Of a DNA stretch of 64,000 nt, positions 8,526 through 16,767 are shown piece by piece. The translations under genes and the position numbers were made by a program. The first letter of the stretch is position 1; each line of letters starts with the position of its first letter. This stretch comes from Ornithinimicrobium sp. F0845. GTDB lineage: Bacteria; Actinomycetota; Actinomycetes; Actinomycetales; Dermatophilaceae. The notes under the pieces were generated by a model that had not been told where the DNA came from, did not search any database, and saw nothing but the letters and a program-made list of their open reading frames with translations. The stretch covers positions 221,778-285,777 of the forward strand of contig NZ_JALKAL010000002.1 in the NCBI RefSeq assembly GCF_023015765.1. Reading direction: 5' to 3'.

Positions 8526-9461
8526 TCAGCGGGTCGAGGCTGCGCTCAGGACCGCCGCGAGGGCGCGCTCCACCAGGTCGCCCGCGTCGTGCTCGAGCCA
8601 CGTGATGCGCGGGTCGGGTCGGAACCACGCCTCCTGGCGGCGCACCAGGCGGCGGGTGGCGGTGACCGTGGCCTCCCGCGCCGCCTGCTCGGTGACCTCA
8701 CCGTCGAAGAACGCCAGGACCTGGGCGTAGCCGATCGCTCGGGAGGCGGTGCGCCCCTCCCGCAGACCCGCCTGCTCCAGGGCGCGCACCTCCGCCACCA
8801 GGTCCTGCTGCCACATCCGGTCCACCCGGCGTGCGATCCGCTCGTCCAGCACCGGACGCTCGGCGGTCAGGCCGAGCTGCACCGTCGGCACGGCATACTC
8901 CCGCCGCGGCAGCGTGGCGCTGAACGGGCGACCGGTCAGCTCGATCACCTCCAGCGCCCGGACGATCCGGCGACCGTTGCGCGGCTCGATGCGCTCGGCC
9001 GCCTCCGGGTCGACCCGGACCAGGTGCGCGTAGAGGGCGTCGACCCCCATCGCCTCCAGCTCGGTCTCCCACCGCTCCCGCACGACAGGATCGGTCGGGG
9101 GGATCTCCAGCAGGTCGAGCAGGGCTCGCACGTAGAGCCCGGAGCCGCCGACGACCACCGGGACGTGGCCACGCGCGCGGATCGCATCCAGATCGACCCG
9201 CGCGGCGGTCTGGTAGGCCGCGACGCTGGCCTCCCGCCTCACGTCGAGGACGTCCAGCTGGTGGTGAGTGACCCCCTGGCGCTCCGCAGTGGTCAGCTTG
9301 GCCGTGCCGATGTCCATGCCGCGGTAGAGCTGGGAGGCGTCGGCGTTGATGATCTCGCCGCCCAGCGCCTGGGCCAGGGCGACTCCCAGATCGGACTTGC
9401 CCGTGGCGGTCGCCCCGACGACGGCGACCACGGGCAGCTCGCTGGTCTCGATTCCGGCCAC
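8526..9461 (-). CDS. miaA: tRNA dimethylallyltransferase MiaA
   Basis: 311 residues. MiaA transfers a dimethylallyl group to N6 of A37 in tRNAs that read UNN codons. Visible are the P-loop GATATGKS, the DASQLYRGMDIGTAK substrate motif, GGSGLYVRALLD, and the C-terminal RRQEAWFR tRNA-binding helix. The frame is open upstream to 9593, but that part is made of the 32-bp repeats. I therefore chose the GTG at 9461 (MAGIETSELP), about ten residues before the conserved VVAVVGATATGKS. The start is not certain. Confidence 0.92.
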   Translation of the reverse strand: MAGIETSELPVVAVVGATATGKSDLGVALAQALGGEIINADASQLYRGMDIGTAKLTTAERQGVTHHQLDVLDVRREASVAAYQTAARVDLDAIRARGHVPVVVGGSGLYVRALLDLLEIPPTDPVVRERWETELEAMGVDALYAHLVRVDPEAAERIEPRNGRRIVRALEVIELTGRPFSATLPRREYAVPTVQLGLTAERPVLDERIARRVDRMWQQDLVAEVRALEQAGLREGRTASRAIGYAQVLAFFDGEVTEQAAREATVTATRRLVRRQEAWFRPDPRITWLEHDAGDLVERALAAVLSAASTR

Positions 9462-9482
9462 TGCGGCAGTCTGGCACGCGGG

Positions 9483-9602
9483 CAAGACCTCCCCCAAGGA
9501 GGCGCGAGAGGCGTTCAAAACCTCCCCAAAGAGACGCGAGAGGCGTGCAAAACCTCCCCAAAGAGGCGCGAGAGGCGTGCAGAACCTCCCCAAGAATTAG
9601 GG
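9483..9602 (-). repeat. 32-bp tandem repeat locus 4 (about 3.7 units)
   Basis: Units at 9483-9515 (33 bp), 9516-9547 and 9548-9579 (32 bp each, nearly identical), and a partial one at 9580-9602. Read on the minus strand each shows CCTC, a short loop, GAGG, then TTTTG, which is the plan of loci 1-3 with different stem bases. It occupies almost the whole divergent space between miaA and the PPDK regulator, where promoters for both should lie. Confidence 0.75.
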
Positions 9603-9619
9603 GCGACATACTGGGGCCC

Positions 9620-10456
9620 ATGAATGGGCCGCCGCTGGAACTGCACGTCATCGCCGACTCGACCGGTGACACCGCTGCGCGCGTGGCGCGCGCCTCTGCG
9701 GCGCAGTATGCCGCCTACGACGTGCGGATCATCCGGCACCCGCGGATCACCTCGGCGGCCGGACTGCGGGCGGTGATCCGCACGCTGGACCCGGCCGAGC
9801 ACCGCATGGCGGTCTTCTCCACCGTCGTCGACGACGAGCTGCGGGCGCTGGTCGCCGAGCTCTGCGCGGAGCGCGGCATCCCGCACGCCGACCTGCTGGA
9901 GCCCGCGCTGAGCGCCCTGCAGTCCGCGACCGGCGCCGCCCCCGAGCGCGTCATCCGGCCGGTCGGCGTGGGCGAGGACTACTTCAAGCGGATCCAGGCG
10001 ATGGAGTTCGCCATCGCCAACGACGACGGGCACCTGACCAACCCGCTGACCCAGGCCGACATCGTGCTGATCGGGGTGTCGCGCTCGGGCAAGACGCCGC
10101 TGTCGATGTATCTGGGGTACCTGGGCTACCGCACCTCCAACATCCCGCTGGTGCGGGGGATCGCGCCGCCGGATGAGCTCTTCTCGGTCGACCGCTGGAA
10201 GATCGTGGGGCTGACCCTGGACCCCGAGCGGCTCAAGGAGATCCGGCAGAAGCGGGTCCGGGCGCTCGGCAGCCTGCGGCAGGGCGACGGCTACACCGAG
10301 CTGATACGGATCTATGAGGAGCTGGACGAGGTCGGCGCGATCCAGCGCCGGCTCGGCTGCCCCGTCATCGACACCACGGCCCTGGCCCTGGAGGAGGCCG
10401 CCGGCCGGGTGATCGAGATCGTGGAGCGGCGCCGCGAGGCCGCGACCGGCAGCTGA
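9620..10456 (+). CDS. pyruvate,phosphate dikinase regulatory protein (bifunctional kinase/pyrophosphorylase)
   Basis: 278 residues of the DUF299/PSRP family. Members inactivate PPDK or PEP synthase by ADP-dependent phosphorylation of a Thr near the catalytic His, and reactivate it by phosphorolysis. Visible are the N-terminal HVIADSTGDTA motif and the P-loop GVSRSGKTPLSMYL (about 148-161). The ppdK gene follows after 141 bp on the same strand, the usual pairing. I chose the ATG at 9620 because earlier in-frame codons run through the repeat array. The last 17 bp, including the stop, are duplicated directly downstream. Confidence 0.93.
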   Translation: MNGPPLELHVIADSTGDTAARVARASAAQYAAYDVRIIRHPRITSAAGLRAVIRTLDPAEHRMAVFSTVVDDELRALVAELCAERGIPHADLLEPALSALQSATGAAPERVIRPVGVGEDYFKRIQAMEFAIANDDGHLTNPLTQADIVLIGVSRSGKTPLSMYLGYLGYRTSNIPLVRGIAPPDELFSVDRWKIVGLTLDPERLKEIRQKRVRALGSLRQGDGYTELIRIYEELDEVGAIQRRLGCPVIDTTALALEEAAGRVIEIVERRREAATGS

Positions 10457-10473
10457 CCGCGACGGGCAGCTGA
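10440..10473 (+). repeat. 17-bp tandem duplication at a stop codon
   Basis: Two copies of CCGCGACSGGCAGCTGA, one mismatch apart. The first ends with the stop codon of the PPDK regulator gene; the second is immediately downstream and carries a second TGA. Confidence 0.8.
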
Positions 10474-10597
10474 CCGCGGTCGCTGTCGTCAATCTCACGC
10501 GGCCGCCGACCCAGGGCGCCGTCGGGTGCCAGTAGTCTGCGCACATGGAGACGGTGCGGGCCGTCCCCCGAGCACACGACGTCACCGAGGAGACCCG

Positions 10598-13267
10598 ATG
10601 AGCGACGACGCCCAGACCACCCGATACCTCTACGACCTGGCCGACGGCGATGCGTCGATGAAGGGACTGCTCGGCGGGAAGGGGGCCAACGTCGCGGAGA
10701 TGATGCGCCTGGGCGTCCCGGTGCCGGACGGCTTCACCATCACCACGACCGCCTCCATCGACTCGATGAACGCCGGCGGTGAGTGGCCGAGCACCCTGTG
10801 GGCAGAGACGCAGGAGGCGCTCGAGCGGCTCGAGCAGCGCACCGGGCGCGTCCTCGGCTCGGCCGAGCGGCCGCTCCTGGTCTCGGTCCGCTCCGGCGCC
10901 GTCGTGTCGATGCCCGGCATGATGGACACGATCCTCAACCTCGGGATCGGGGACGACACCGTGGACGCACTCGGGGCGGAGGCGGACAACCCGCGCTTCG
11001 CGTGGGACTCCTACCGGCGGTTCATCCAGATGTACGGCGAGGTCGTCGAGGGTGTCCCGGCCCACGCCTTCGAGGACGAGCTGACCGCGCTCAAGCGGAC
11101 CCGAGGGGCCGAGCAGGACACCGACCTGTCGGTCGAGGACCTCCAGGAACTCGTCGAGAAGTTCAAGGGCGTGGCCCGGGAGCACATGGGCGCCGAGTTC
11201 CCCGCCGACCCGCGCGAGCAGTTGCAGCGGGCCGTCGACGCGGTCTTCCGGTCCTGGATGAACCCGCGGGCCGGCGTCTACCGCAAGGCCCACGGCATCT
11301 CCGACTCCCTGGGCACCGCCGTCAACGTGATGCAGATGGTCTTCGGCAACCGCGGCGACACCTCGGCCACCGGCGTGTGCTTCACCCGCAACCCCTCCAC
11401 CGGCGCCCAGGAGCTCTATGGCGAGTTCCTCGTCAACGCCCAGGGAGAGGACGTGGTCGCCGGCATCCGCACCCCACGCCCGCTCGCCGAGATGGAGTCG
11501 GTGCTGCCCGAGGCCTACGGCCAGCTGCTCGACACGATGAAGCGTCTGGAGGGCCACTACGGCGACATGCAGGACATCGAGTTCACCGTCGAGGAGGGCA
11601 AGCTCTACCTCCTGCAGACCCGCAACGGCAAGCGCACCGCCCCGGCCGCCTTCAAGGTGGCCCGCGACCTCGTCGAGGAGGGCACGATCACCCGCGAGCA
11701 GGCGCTGCGCCGCATCGAGGCCGCCCAGCTCGACCAGCTGCTGCACCCGGCCATCGACCCCGACCACGGCCAGAAGCCGATCACCAAGGGGCTCAACGCC
11801 TCCCCGGGCGCCGCCGTCGGTGAGATCGTCTTCGACTCCGACACTGCCGAGAGTCGCGGCAAGGCCGGCGACCAGGTCATCCTGGTGCGCTGGGAGACCA
11901 CGCCGGACGACATCGCCGGCACCATCGCCGCCCAGGGTGTGCTCACGGCACACGGCGGCATGACCTCGCACGCAGCCGTCGTCGCCCGCGGCATGGGCAA
12001 GCCCTGCGTCGCCGGCGCGTCGGCCGCCAAGATCGACGCCGCCGCCAAGCAGGTCACCATCGGGGACACGGTCCTGCACGAGGGCGACACCATCACCCTG
12101 GACGGGTCCACCGGTGAGGTCTATGTCGGCGCTCTGGAGCTGGTCCCCCCGCAGATCAACGAGGACTTCTCGGCAGTGGTCGGCTGGGCCGACGAGGTGC
12201 GGCGCATGGACGTGCGCGCCAACGCCGACAACGGCGAGGACGCGGCACGGGCCCGCGAGTTCGGGGCCCAGGGCATCGGTTTGTGCCGCACCGAGCACAT
12301 GTTCATGGCCGAGGACCGCCTCCCGGCCGTGCGCGAGATGATCCTGGCCGGCGACGAGGACGCCCGGGCCGCCGCCCTGGAGAAGATCCTGCCCATGCAG
12401 CAGGCCGACTTCGAGGCGATCTTCGAGGCGATGAGCGGCCTGCCGGTCACCATCCGGCTGCTCGACCCGCCCCTGCACGAGTTCCTCCCGGACCTGGTCG
12501 AGCAGGCGCTGCTCGTGCAGCGGCTCGAGCTGCAGGGCGGCTCCGAGGACGAGCTGCGTGCGGCCCGGGTGCTGCTCGCCCAGGTCAAGAAGCTCACCGA
12601 GATGAACCCCATGCTCGGCACCCGCGGCGTGCGCCTGGCGCTGCTCTACCCCGAGATCCCGGCCATGCAGGTCCGTGCCATCGCGCGAGCCGCCTTCGCG
12701 GTCCGCGAGCGCGGCGGCGAGCCCGTCGTGGAGATCATGGTCCCGCTGGTCGCCTTCGCCGAGGAGCTCAAGCGCATGCGCGAGCTGATCGAGGAGACCC
12801 TGGCCGAGGAGTTCGAGGCCAGCGGTCAGCAGTTCGACTACACGGTCGGCACGATGATCGAGCTGCCGCGCGCCGCCGTGGTCGCCGACCAGATCGCCGA
12901 GCACGCCGACTTCTTCTCCTTCGGCACCAACGACCTGACGCAGACCGGCATCGGCATCTCCCGCGACGACGCGGAGGGGTCATTCCTGGCGCCCTACGTC
13001 GACTCGGACATCGTCCCGGAGAACCCGTTCGCCTCGATCGACGTCGACGGCGTCGGCGGGCTGGTGCGGCTCGGCTCGGAGGGCGGTCGCCGGACCAAGG
13101 CCGACCTCAAGCTCGGGGTCTGCGGCGAGCACGGTGGCGATCCCGCCTCCATCGCGCTGTTCGAGTCCATCGGTCTCAACTACGTGTCCTGCTCACCGTT
13201 CCGGGTGCCGATCGCCCGTTTCTCCGCCGCCCGGGCGGTGCTGGACGCCCAGGACCAGCAGGACTGA
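10598..13267 (+). CDS. ppdK: pyruvate, phosphate dikinase
   Basis: 889 residues, the normal length. It interconverts pyruvate + ATP + Pi and PEP + AMP + PPi. Domain order is visible: an N-terminal ATP-grasp region (LLGGKGANVAEM, SVRSGAVVSMPGMMDT), a central phosphohistidine domain (GGMTSHAAVVARGMGKPCV, with catalytic H458 and regulatory T456), and a C-terminal PEP/pyruvate barrel (GLCRTEHMF, MIELPRAAVVAD, FFSFGTNDLTQT, CGEHGGDP). The ATG follows GAGGAGA. The TSH triplet is the target of the regulator encoded just upstream, so the pair forms a self-contained carbon-flow switch. Confidence 0.96.
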   Translation: MSDDAQTTRYLYDLADGDASMKGLLGGKGANVAEMMRLGVPVPDGFTITTTASIDSMNAGGEWPSTLWAETQEALERLEQRTGRVLGSAERPLLVSVRSGAVVSMPGMMDTILNLGIGDDTVDALGAEADNPRFAWDSYRRFIQMYGEVVEGVPAHAFEDELTALKRTRGAEQDTDLSVEDLQELVEKFKGVAREHMGAEFPADPREQLQRAVDAVFRSWMNPRAGVYRKAHGISDSLGTAVNVMQMVFGNRGDTSATGVCFTRNPSTGAQELYGEFLVNAQGEDVVAGIRTPRPLAEMESVLPEAYGQLLDTMKRLEGHYGDMQDIEFTVEEGKLYLLQTRNGKRTAPAAFKVARDLVEEGTITREQALRRIEAAQLDQLLHPAIDPDHGQKPITKGLNASPGAAVGEIVFDSDTAESRGKAGDQVILVRWETTPDDIAGTIAAQGVLTAHGGMTSHAAVVARGMGKPCVAGASAAKIDAAAKQVTIGDTVLHEGDTITLDGSTGEVYVGALELVPPQINEDFSAVVGWADEVRRMDVRANADNGEDAARAREFGAQGIGLCRTEHMFMAEDRLPAVREMILAGDEDARAAALEKILPMQQADFEAIFEAMSGLPVTIRLLDPPLHEFLPDLVEQALLVQRLELQGGSEDELRAARVLLAQVKKLTEMNPMLGTRGVRLALLYPEIPAMQVRAIARAAFAVRERGGEPVVEIMVPLVAFAEELKRMRELIEETLAEEFEASGQQFDYTVGTMIELPRAAVVADQIAEHADFFSFGTNDLTQTGIGISRDDAEGSFLAPYVDSDIVPENPFASIDVDGVGGLVRLGSEGGRRTKADLKLGVCGEHGGDPASIALFESIGLNYVSCSPFRVPIARFSAARAVLDAQDQQD

Positions 13268-13355
13268 CGCGACGGCTCCTGCACTGACGTGACGGCTCGC
13301 ACTGACGTGACGGCTCGCACTGACGTGACGGCTCCCGCACTGACGTGACGGCTCC
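13264..13355 (+). repeat. 18-20 bp tandem repeats between ppdK stop and FhuF-like start (5 units)
   Basis: Five head-to-tail copies built on CTGACGTGACGGCTC (units of 20, 18, 18 and 20 bp, then a final partial one). The first contains the ppdK stop codon; the last supplies the GTG start of the next gene. Any change in unit number would change the spacing between the two genes. Confidence 0.85.
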
Positions 13356-14130
13356 GGACCGGGGGCCCGACGGCATACTCACCCCCGCGCAGCGCGCCGC
13401 CGAGCTCACCGAGCTCGGCGGCTTCGCCGTGTTCCAGGTCGGCACCGACGGACTGCTCAGCCTGTCGACGGCGCTGGACGCCGAGCACCTCGCCGAGCGC
13501 TTCGCCGCCACGCACGCCGGTCTGGCGGCAGGCACAGGCTTGCGGCGGGAGCAGGTGATGCCCAGGACCGCGGTCTCGGCCGCCCAGGTGGGCCTCGTGT
13601 CGCGGTTCTGGTCGATCGCCCTGGCCTCCGTGGCGCTGCACGACTGGGTCCCCGCGCTGACGACCGACCTGGTGCGTGTGGCCCCCGGCCACCGCAACCC
13701 CTCCCCCATCGCCCTCGGCGACCCCGACGCCGGCCAGAGGGTGGAGGAACTGAGCGAGACGGTCACGACCCTCGAGACCCTCGTTGTCCACGGCGCGGTC
13801 GCCGCCGTGACGCGGGCGTGCCAGGAGCATGGCCGCACCTCGGCCACCGTCCTGGTGAGCAACGCGGCCTCCAGCCTGGTCGCGGCCGCGCGGGTCGTGG
13901 GCGGCAAGGTGCCCGGGCGGGCCGGGTTCCTCGATGCGGTGACCCGCCACCTGCTGCAACGGCCCTGGCTGGCCGCGGGAGGCTCCTACCGGAGGGCCGA
14001 GGACGACGCCGGGGCTGGTGAGGCGTTCAAGCGCTCTGGCTGCTGCCTCTACTACCGCCTCCCCGGCCACGGCCTGTGCCCCGACTGCGTGCTCGTGCGC
14101 CCGGGACATCCTGCTGACGAGCACCACTGA
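13345..14130 (+). CDS. FhuF-like (2Fe-2S) protein, putative siderophore-iron reductase
   Basis: 261 residues. The C-terminus carries the four-cysteine cluster SGCCLYYRLPGHGLCPDC (Cys-Cys-x10-Cys-x2-Cys), typical of FhuF-type 2Fe-2S proteins that reduce ferric siderophores in the cytosol. The rest is helical with several short HxD or RxxH patches but no further motif I can name. The GTG at 13345 lies inside the last repeat unit and lacks a clear ribosome-binding site, so a start further in cannot be excluded. A predicted iron box lies 64 bp after its stop, which supports a role in iron use. Confidence 0.8.
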   Translation: MTAPDRGPDGILTPAQRAAELTELGGFAVFQVGTDGLLSLSTALDAEHLAERFAATHAGLAAGTGLRREQVMPRTAVSAAQVGLVSRFWSIALASVALHDWVPALTTDLVRVAPGHRNPSPIALGDPDAGQRVEELSETVTTLETLVVHGAVAAVTRACQEHGRTSATVLVSNAASSLVAAARVVGGKVPGRAGFLDAVTRHLLQRPWLAAGGSYRRAEDDAGAGEAFKRSGCCLYYRLPGHGLCPDCVLVRPGHPADEHH

Positions 14131-14193
14131 GATGGTTCCGCTGGGACAAGGAGCGCCCGGGCACCCGGCCAGGCTCAGCTCTCGAGCGCACTG

Positions 14194-14212
14194 TTAGGTC
14201 AACCTAACCTGA
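14194..14212 (+). promoter_or_regulatory. DtxR/IdeR-type iron box
   Basis: The 19 bp from 14194 match the DtxR/IdeR consensus TTAGGTTAGSCTAACCTWA at 16 positions, including both TTAGGT and CTAACCT arms. It lies 18 bp upstream of the GTG start of the small Cys-rich gene, a position expected to block transcription when iron is plentiful. Confidence 0.75.
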
Positions 14213-14229
14213 TGTTCTACGCTGCTTCC

Positions 14230-14463
14230 GTGCCGAAGAAGGACAAGAAGCGGGCGACACAGGCCGCGGGCCGCACGCCGAAGAAGAAGTGCTGCGCCAG
14301 CAAGCCCAAGTGCTCCCGCTGCCCCTTGCGGATGCTCGCGGAGGGCACACTCCCGGACGGCTACACCGTCAGGAAGCGCAAGCTCGTCAAGCTCGACGGC
14401 GCAAAGCAGAAGAAGGGCGCAGGACCGAAGAAGAAGAAGGACAAGCGCCCCACCGCCGCCTGA
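14230..14463 (+). CDS. small Lys/Cys-rich protein, predicted iron-regulated
   Basis: 77 residues: a basic start, a cysteine cluster (KKKCCASKPKCSRCP, four Cys) and a Lys-rich tail (KKKKDK). The Cys pattern resembles a metal-binding knuckle and is shared, as I recall, by small uncharacterised actinobacterial proteins. The basic tails could bind nucleic acid or a membrane surface. I chose the GTG at 14230, since the in-frame ATG at 14212 overlaps the iron box. There is no ribosome-binding site upstream, which fits a short-leader or leaderless mRNA. Function unknown; regulation by iron is predicted from the box. Confidence 0.75.
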   Translation: MPKKDKKRATQAAGRTPKKKCCASKPKCSRCPLRMLAEGTLPDGYTVRKRKLVKLDGAKQKKGAGPKKKKDKRPTAA

Positions 14464-14497
14464 GCCACCGGCCGGCACCTGGGGGGCGGCCCAGGAG

Positions 14498-15097
14498 TCA
14501 GCCGTGGTCGGCCATCACCACCATCGACATCACGCAGTTGCCCTTGCCCTTGGGCCGATCGTAGGTGAAGCCGAGCCGCTCATACATGGTCCGGGTGCTG
14601 TTGTAGAGGAAGGACGCGGACGTCTTCCTGCCCTCGGGCAGGTCGTGCGGGTAGGACTCCACCGTGCCGCCACCGGCCCGCGCGATGAGCTCGAGGGCAC
14701 CGCGCACCGCCACGGCGGCGACCCCGTCCCTGCGGACGTCGCGGTCCACGAACAGGCAGGTCAGTCGATAGTCGGGCACCCTCGTCACGCCCTTCTCCCA
14801 CTCCTTGCGGTGGTGGATGTTGGGCAGCTCGGCCACCGTGCCGAACTGGCACCAGGCGATCGCCCGCTCACCGTCCAGCACCACGGCAGCGTGGGTGCGG
14901 CCCTCCCGGACGAACTTCTCCTTCAGCGCCCGGCCGCCGAGGGCACGCTCCTGCGGGTCCAGCGGCTGATGGAACCACAGGCACCAGCAGCCGCCCCAGA
15001 CCCCGTTGTGCTTCTCGGCGAGGTCGGCGTAGGCCGGCCAGGTCTGGGGCGTCAGCGGCTCGATCCGGTAACCGTCGATGGTGATCGGTGTGCTCAT
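14498..15097 (-). CDS. GNAT-family N-acetyltransferase
   Basis: 199 residues. The acetyl-CoA fold is suggested by LTCLFVDRDVRRDGVAAVAV (the beta4-alpha3 segment that holds pyrophosphate) and the closing motif YERLGFTYDRP. The N-terminal part has the WGGCWCLWFHQP segment seen in a subgroup of uncharacterised actinobacterial GNATs. The substrate is unknown. It stands alone between convergent and tandem neighbours. The ATG at 15097 is the only reasonable start. Confidence 0.85.
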   Translation of the reverse strand: MSTPITIDGYRIEPLTPQTWPAYADLAEKHNGVWGGCWCLWFHQPLDPQERALGGRALKEKFVREGRTHAAVVLDGERAIAWCQFGTVAELPNIHHRKEWEKGVTRVPDYRLTCLFVDRDVRRDGVAAVAVRGALELIARAGGGTVESYPHDLPEGRKTSASFLYNSTRTMYERLGFTYDRPKGKGNCVMSMVVMADHG

Positions 15098-15179
15098 GGC
15101 CTGAAGTTAGTGGTGGTTGCGGACGATCCGCGACCGCGAGCTGCCTGAGGTGATCAGCCTCTGCGCACCCCGTCGTGTC

Positions 15180-16370
15180 TCAGCGGGGCAGCACGACGCC
15201 CCTGCGCTCCTGCTCGTCATAGGTGTAGACCTCGCGGCCGTCGATCCAGACGCGCAGGGCACGGGACTGCAGGTCGAGCGGGTCCCCGGACCAGAGCACC
15301 AGGTCGGCGTCCTTCCCGACCGCGAGCGAGCCGACCCGGTCGGCGACGCCCATGACGGTGGCCGGGTTGATCGTCACCGAGCGCAGCGCGGCATCGCGGT
15401 CCATGCCTTCCTTCACCGCGAGCGCCACCTGGGTGATCAGGTGCTCGATCGGGACGACCGGGTGGTCGGTGATGATCGAGACCTGCACGCCGGCCCTGTC
15501 CAGTATGCCGGGGGCCGAGGGAGTGCGCTCGCGCACCTCCACCTTGGAGCGGCTGACGATGAGGGGGCCGTAAAGCACCGGCACGCCCTTCGCTGCCACC
15601 AGGTCGGCGATCAGGTAGCTCTCGGTCCCGTGGTCGAGGACCAGCTGGTAGCCGAACTCCTCGGCGATCCGGATCGCGGTGGCGATGTCGTCGGCGCGGT
15701 GGCAGTGCTGCCGCCACGGGATCTCCCGGTTGAGGACCTGAACGAGAGCCTGGTTGACCAGGTGACCCTCGGCATACTCCCCGTCCTTGGTGGCCTTGCT
15801 CGACTTCTCGGCGTAGTTGCGGGCCTCGGTGAAGGCCTTGCGCAGGATCAGCGCCACGCCGAGGCGGGTGGACGGCGTCTTTTTCTGGTCGCCGTAGACG
15901 CGCTTGGGGTTCTCGCCCAGCGCCGCCTTGAGGCCGGAGGGGCTACGCAGCACCATCTCGTCGACATAGCGGCCGTAGGTCTTCAGCGCGACGGTGAGGC
16001 CGCCGATCGGGTTGCCCGAGCCCGGGTTGACGTTGACCGAGGTGATGCCGCCCCCGAGGGCGTCGTCGAAGCCCTGCTCGCGCGGGTTGATCCCGTCGAG
16101 CGCCCGGGCGGCCGCCATCACCGGGTCGGTCATCTCGTTGGTGTCCTGGCCGGCCCAGCCCTCACCCTCCTCCCACACGCCGAGGTGCACGTGGGCGTCG
16201 ATCAGTCCCGGCAGGACCCACTGGCCCGCGGCGTCCACGACCTCCGCACCGTCCGGCAGCGCGACGTCCGCGCCGAGTGCGGTGATCCGGCCGTCCTCCA
16301 CGAGCACCGTCCCGTCGAAGGATTCACCCTCGACGGGCACGACGTGGGCATTGACGAGAGCAAGGGTCAT
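15180..16370 (-). CDS. amidohydrolase, imidazolonepropionase/dihydroorotase-like fold
   Basis: 396 residues of the metal-dependent amidohydrolase superfamily. It has the N-terminal beta sandwich and LPGLIDAHVHLG (HxH metal site), a later HCHRADDI segment and VLDHGTES, then the closing beta domain with VGSLAVGKDADLVLW. Members hydrolyse cyclic amides or related C-N bonds; this subgroup is annotated only as amidohydrolase. The start at 16370 gives the usual MTLALVNAHVVP opening; an upstream in-frame ATG at 16427 would add an Arg-rich stretch with no similarity. Confidence 0.88.
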   Translation of the reverse strand: MTLALVNAHVVPVEGESFDGTVLVEDGRITALGADVALPDGAEVVDAAGQWVLPGLIDAHVHLGVWEEGEGWAGQDTNEMTDPVMAAARALDGINPREQGFDDALGGGITSVNVNPGSGNPIGGLTVALKTYGRYVDEMVLRSPSGLKAALGENPKRVYGDQKKTPSTRLGVALILRKAFTEARNYAEKSSKATKDGEYAEGHLVNQALVQVLNREIPWRQHCHRADDIATAIRIAEEFGYQLVLDHGTESYLIADLVAAKGVPVLYGPLIVSRSKVEVRERTPSAPGILDRAGVQVSIITDHPVVPIEHLITQVALAVKEGMDRDAALRSVTINPATVMGVADRVGSLAVGKDADLVLWSGDPLDLQSRALRVWIDGREVYTYDEQERRGVVLPR

Positions 16371-16767
16371 GAGGGGTCCTCCACGTGGTCGGGGACACCA
16401 CCGTGCGGCGGCACGGATGGTGGACACCCAGGGGTGTCGCTGCCCAGCCTAGAACGCGGCCTGCTTGCCTCTCGGGCCATGTGACCCATCCCTCAGTGTT
16501 TCGGAGAGGTTTCTCGGCGTTATCTCTTGTGTGCGGTTCAACTACCTGTGAGGATAGGAACGCTGTGCTCAGCGGCCCCGCTGGCGCAACACGAATGAGC
16601 AGTGCACAACGTAGTGCCCTGATGCGTGTGAGCGGCAAGCCCGATGATGGACTAGCGCCGACAATCACGCTACACCAGACATCGGGCGACGCGAAGTTGG
16701 GTCACCCGCACCACACCCGGGCCCTTCGCGAGGCGCGAACCCGGGGGAATGAACGAGGAGCACATAG
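16371..16767. other. 397-bp divergent intergenic region before whiB1
   Basis: No ORF is supported here. It holds an inverted repeat GACACCC-AG-GGGTGTC at 16423-16438 near the amidohydrolase start and a strong hairpin at 16716-16745 in the presumed whiB1 leader. I could not fix a promoter: AT-richer stretches near 16515-16560 and 16655-16680 are candidates. Confidence 0.6.
16716..16745 (+). promoter_or_regulatory. hairpin in the whiB1 5' leader
   Basis: CCCGGG-CCC-TTCGCG-AGG-CGCGAA-CCCGGG reads as a 12-bp stem with one CCC bulge and a three-base loop. It ends 9 bp before the GAGGAG ribosome-binding site (16755-16760) of whiB1. No T tract follows, so it is more likely a stability or translation element than a terminator. 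Confidence 0.55.

Noticed and set aside
9483-9602. Possible CRISPR array
   Set aside because: The units are directly head-to-tail with no spacers and belong to the same family as three other intergenic arrays.
9515-12904. 1129-residue minus-strand open frame across ppdK
   Set aside because: Antisense shadow of ppdK and its regulator; composition and lack of motifs exclude a real gene.
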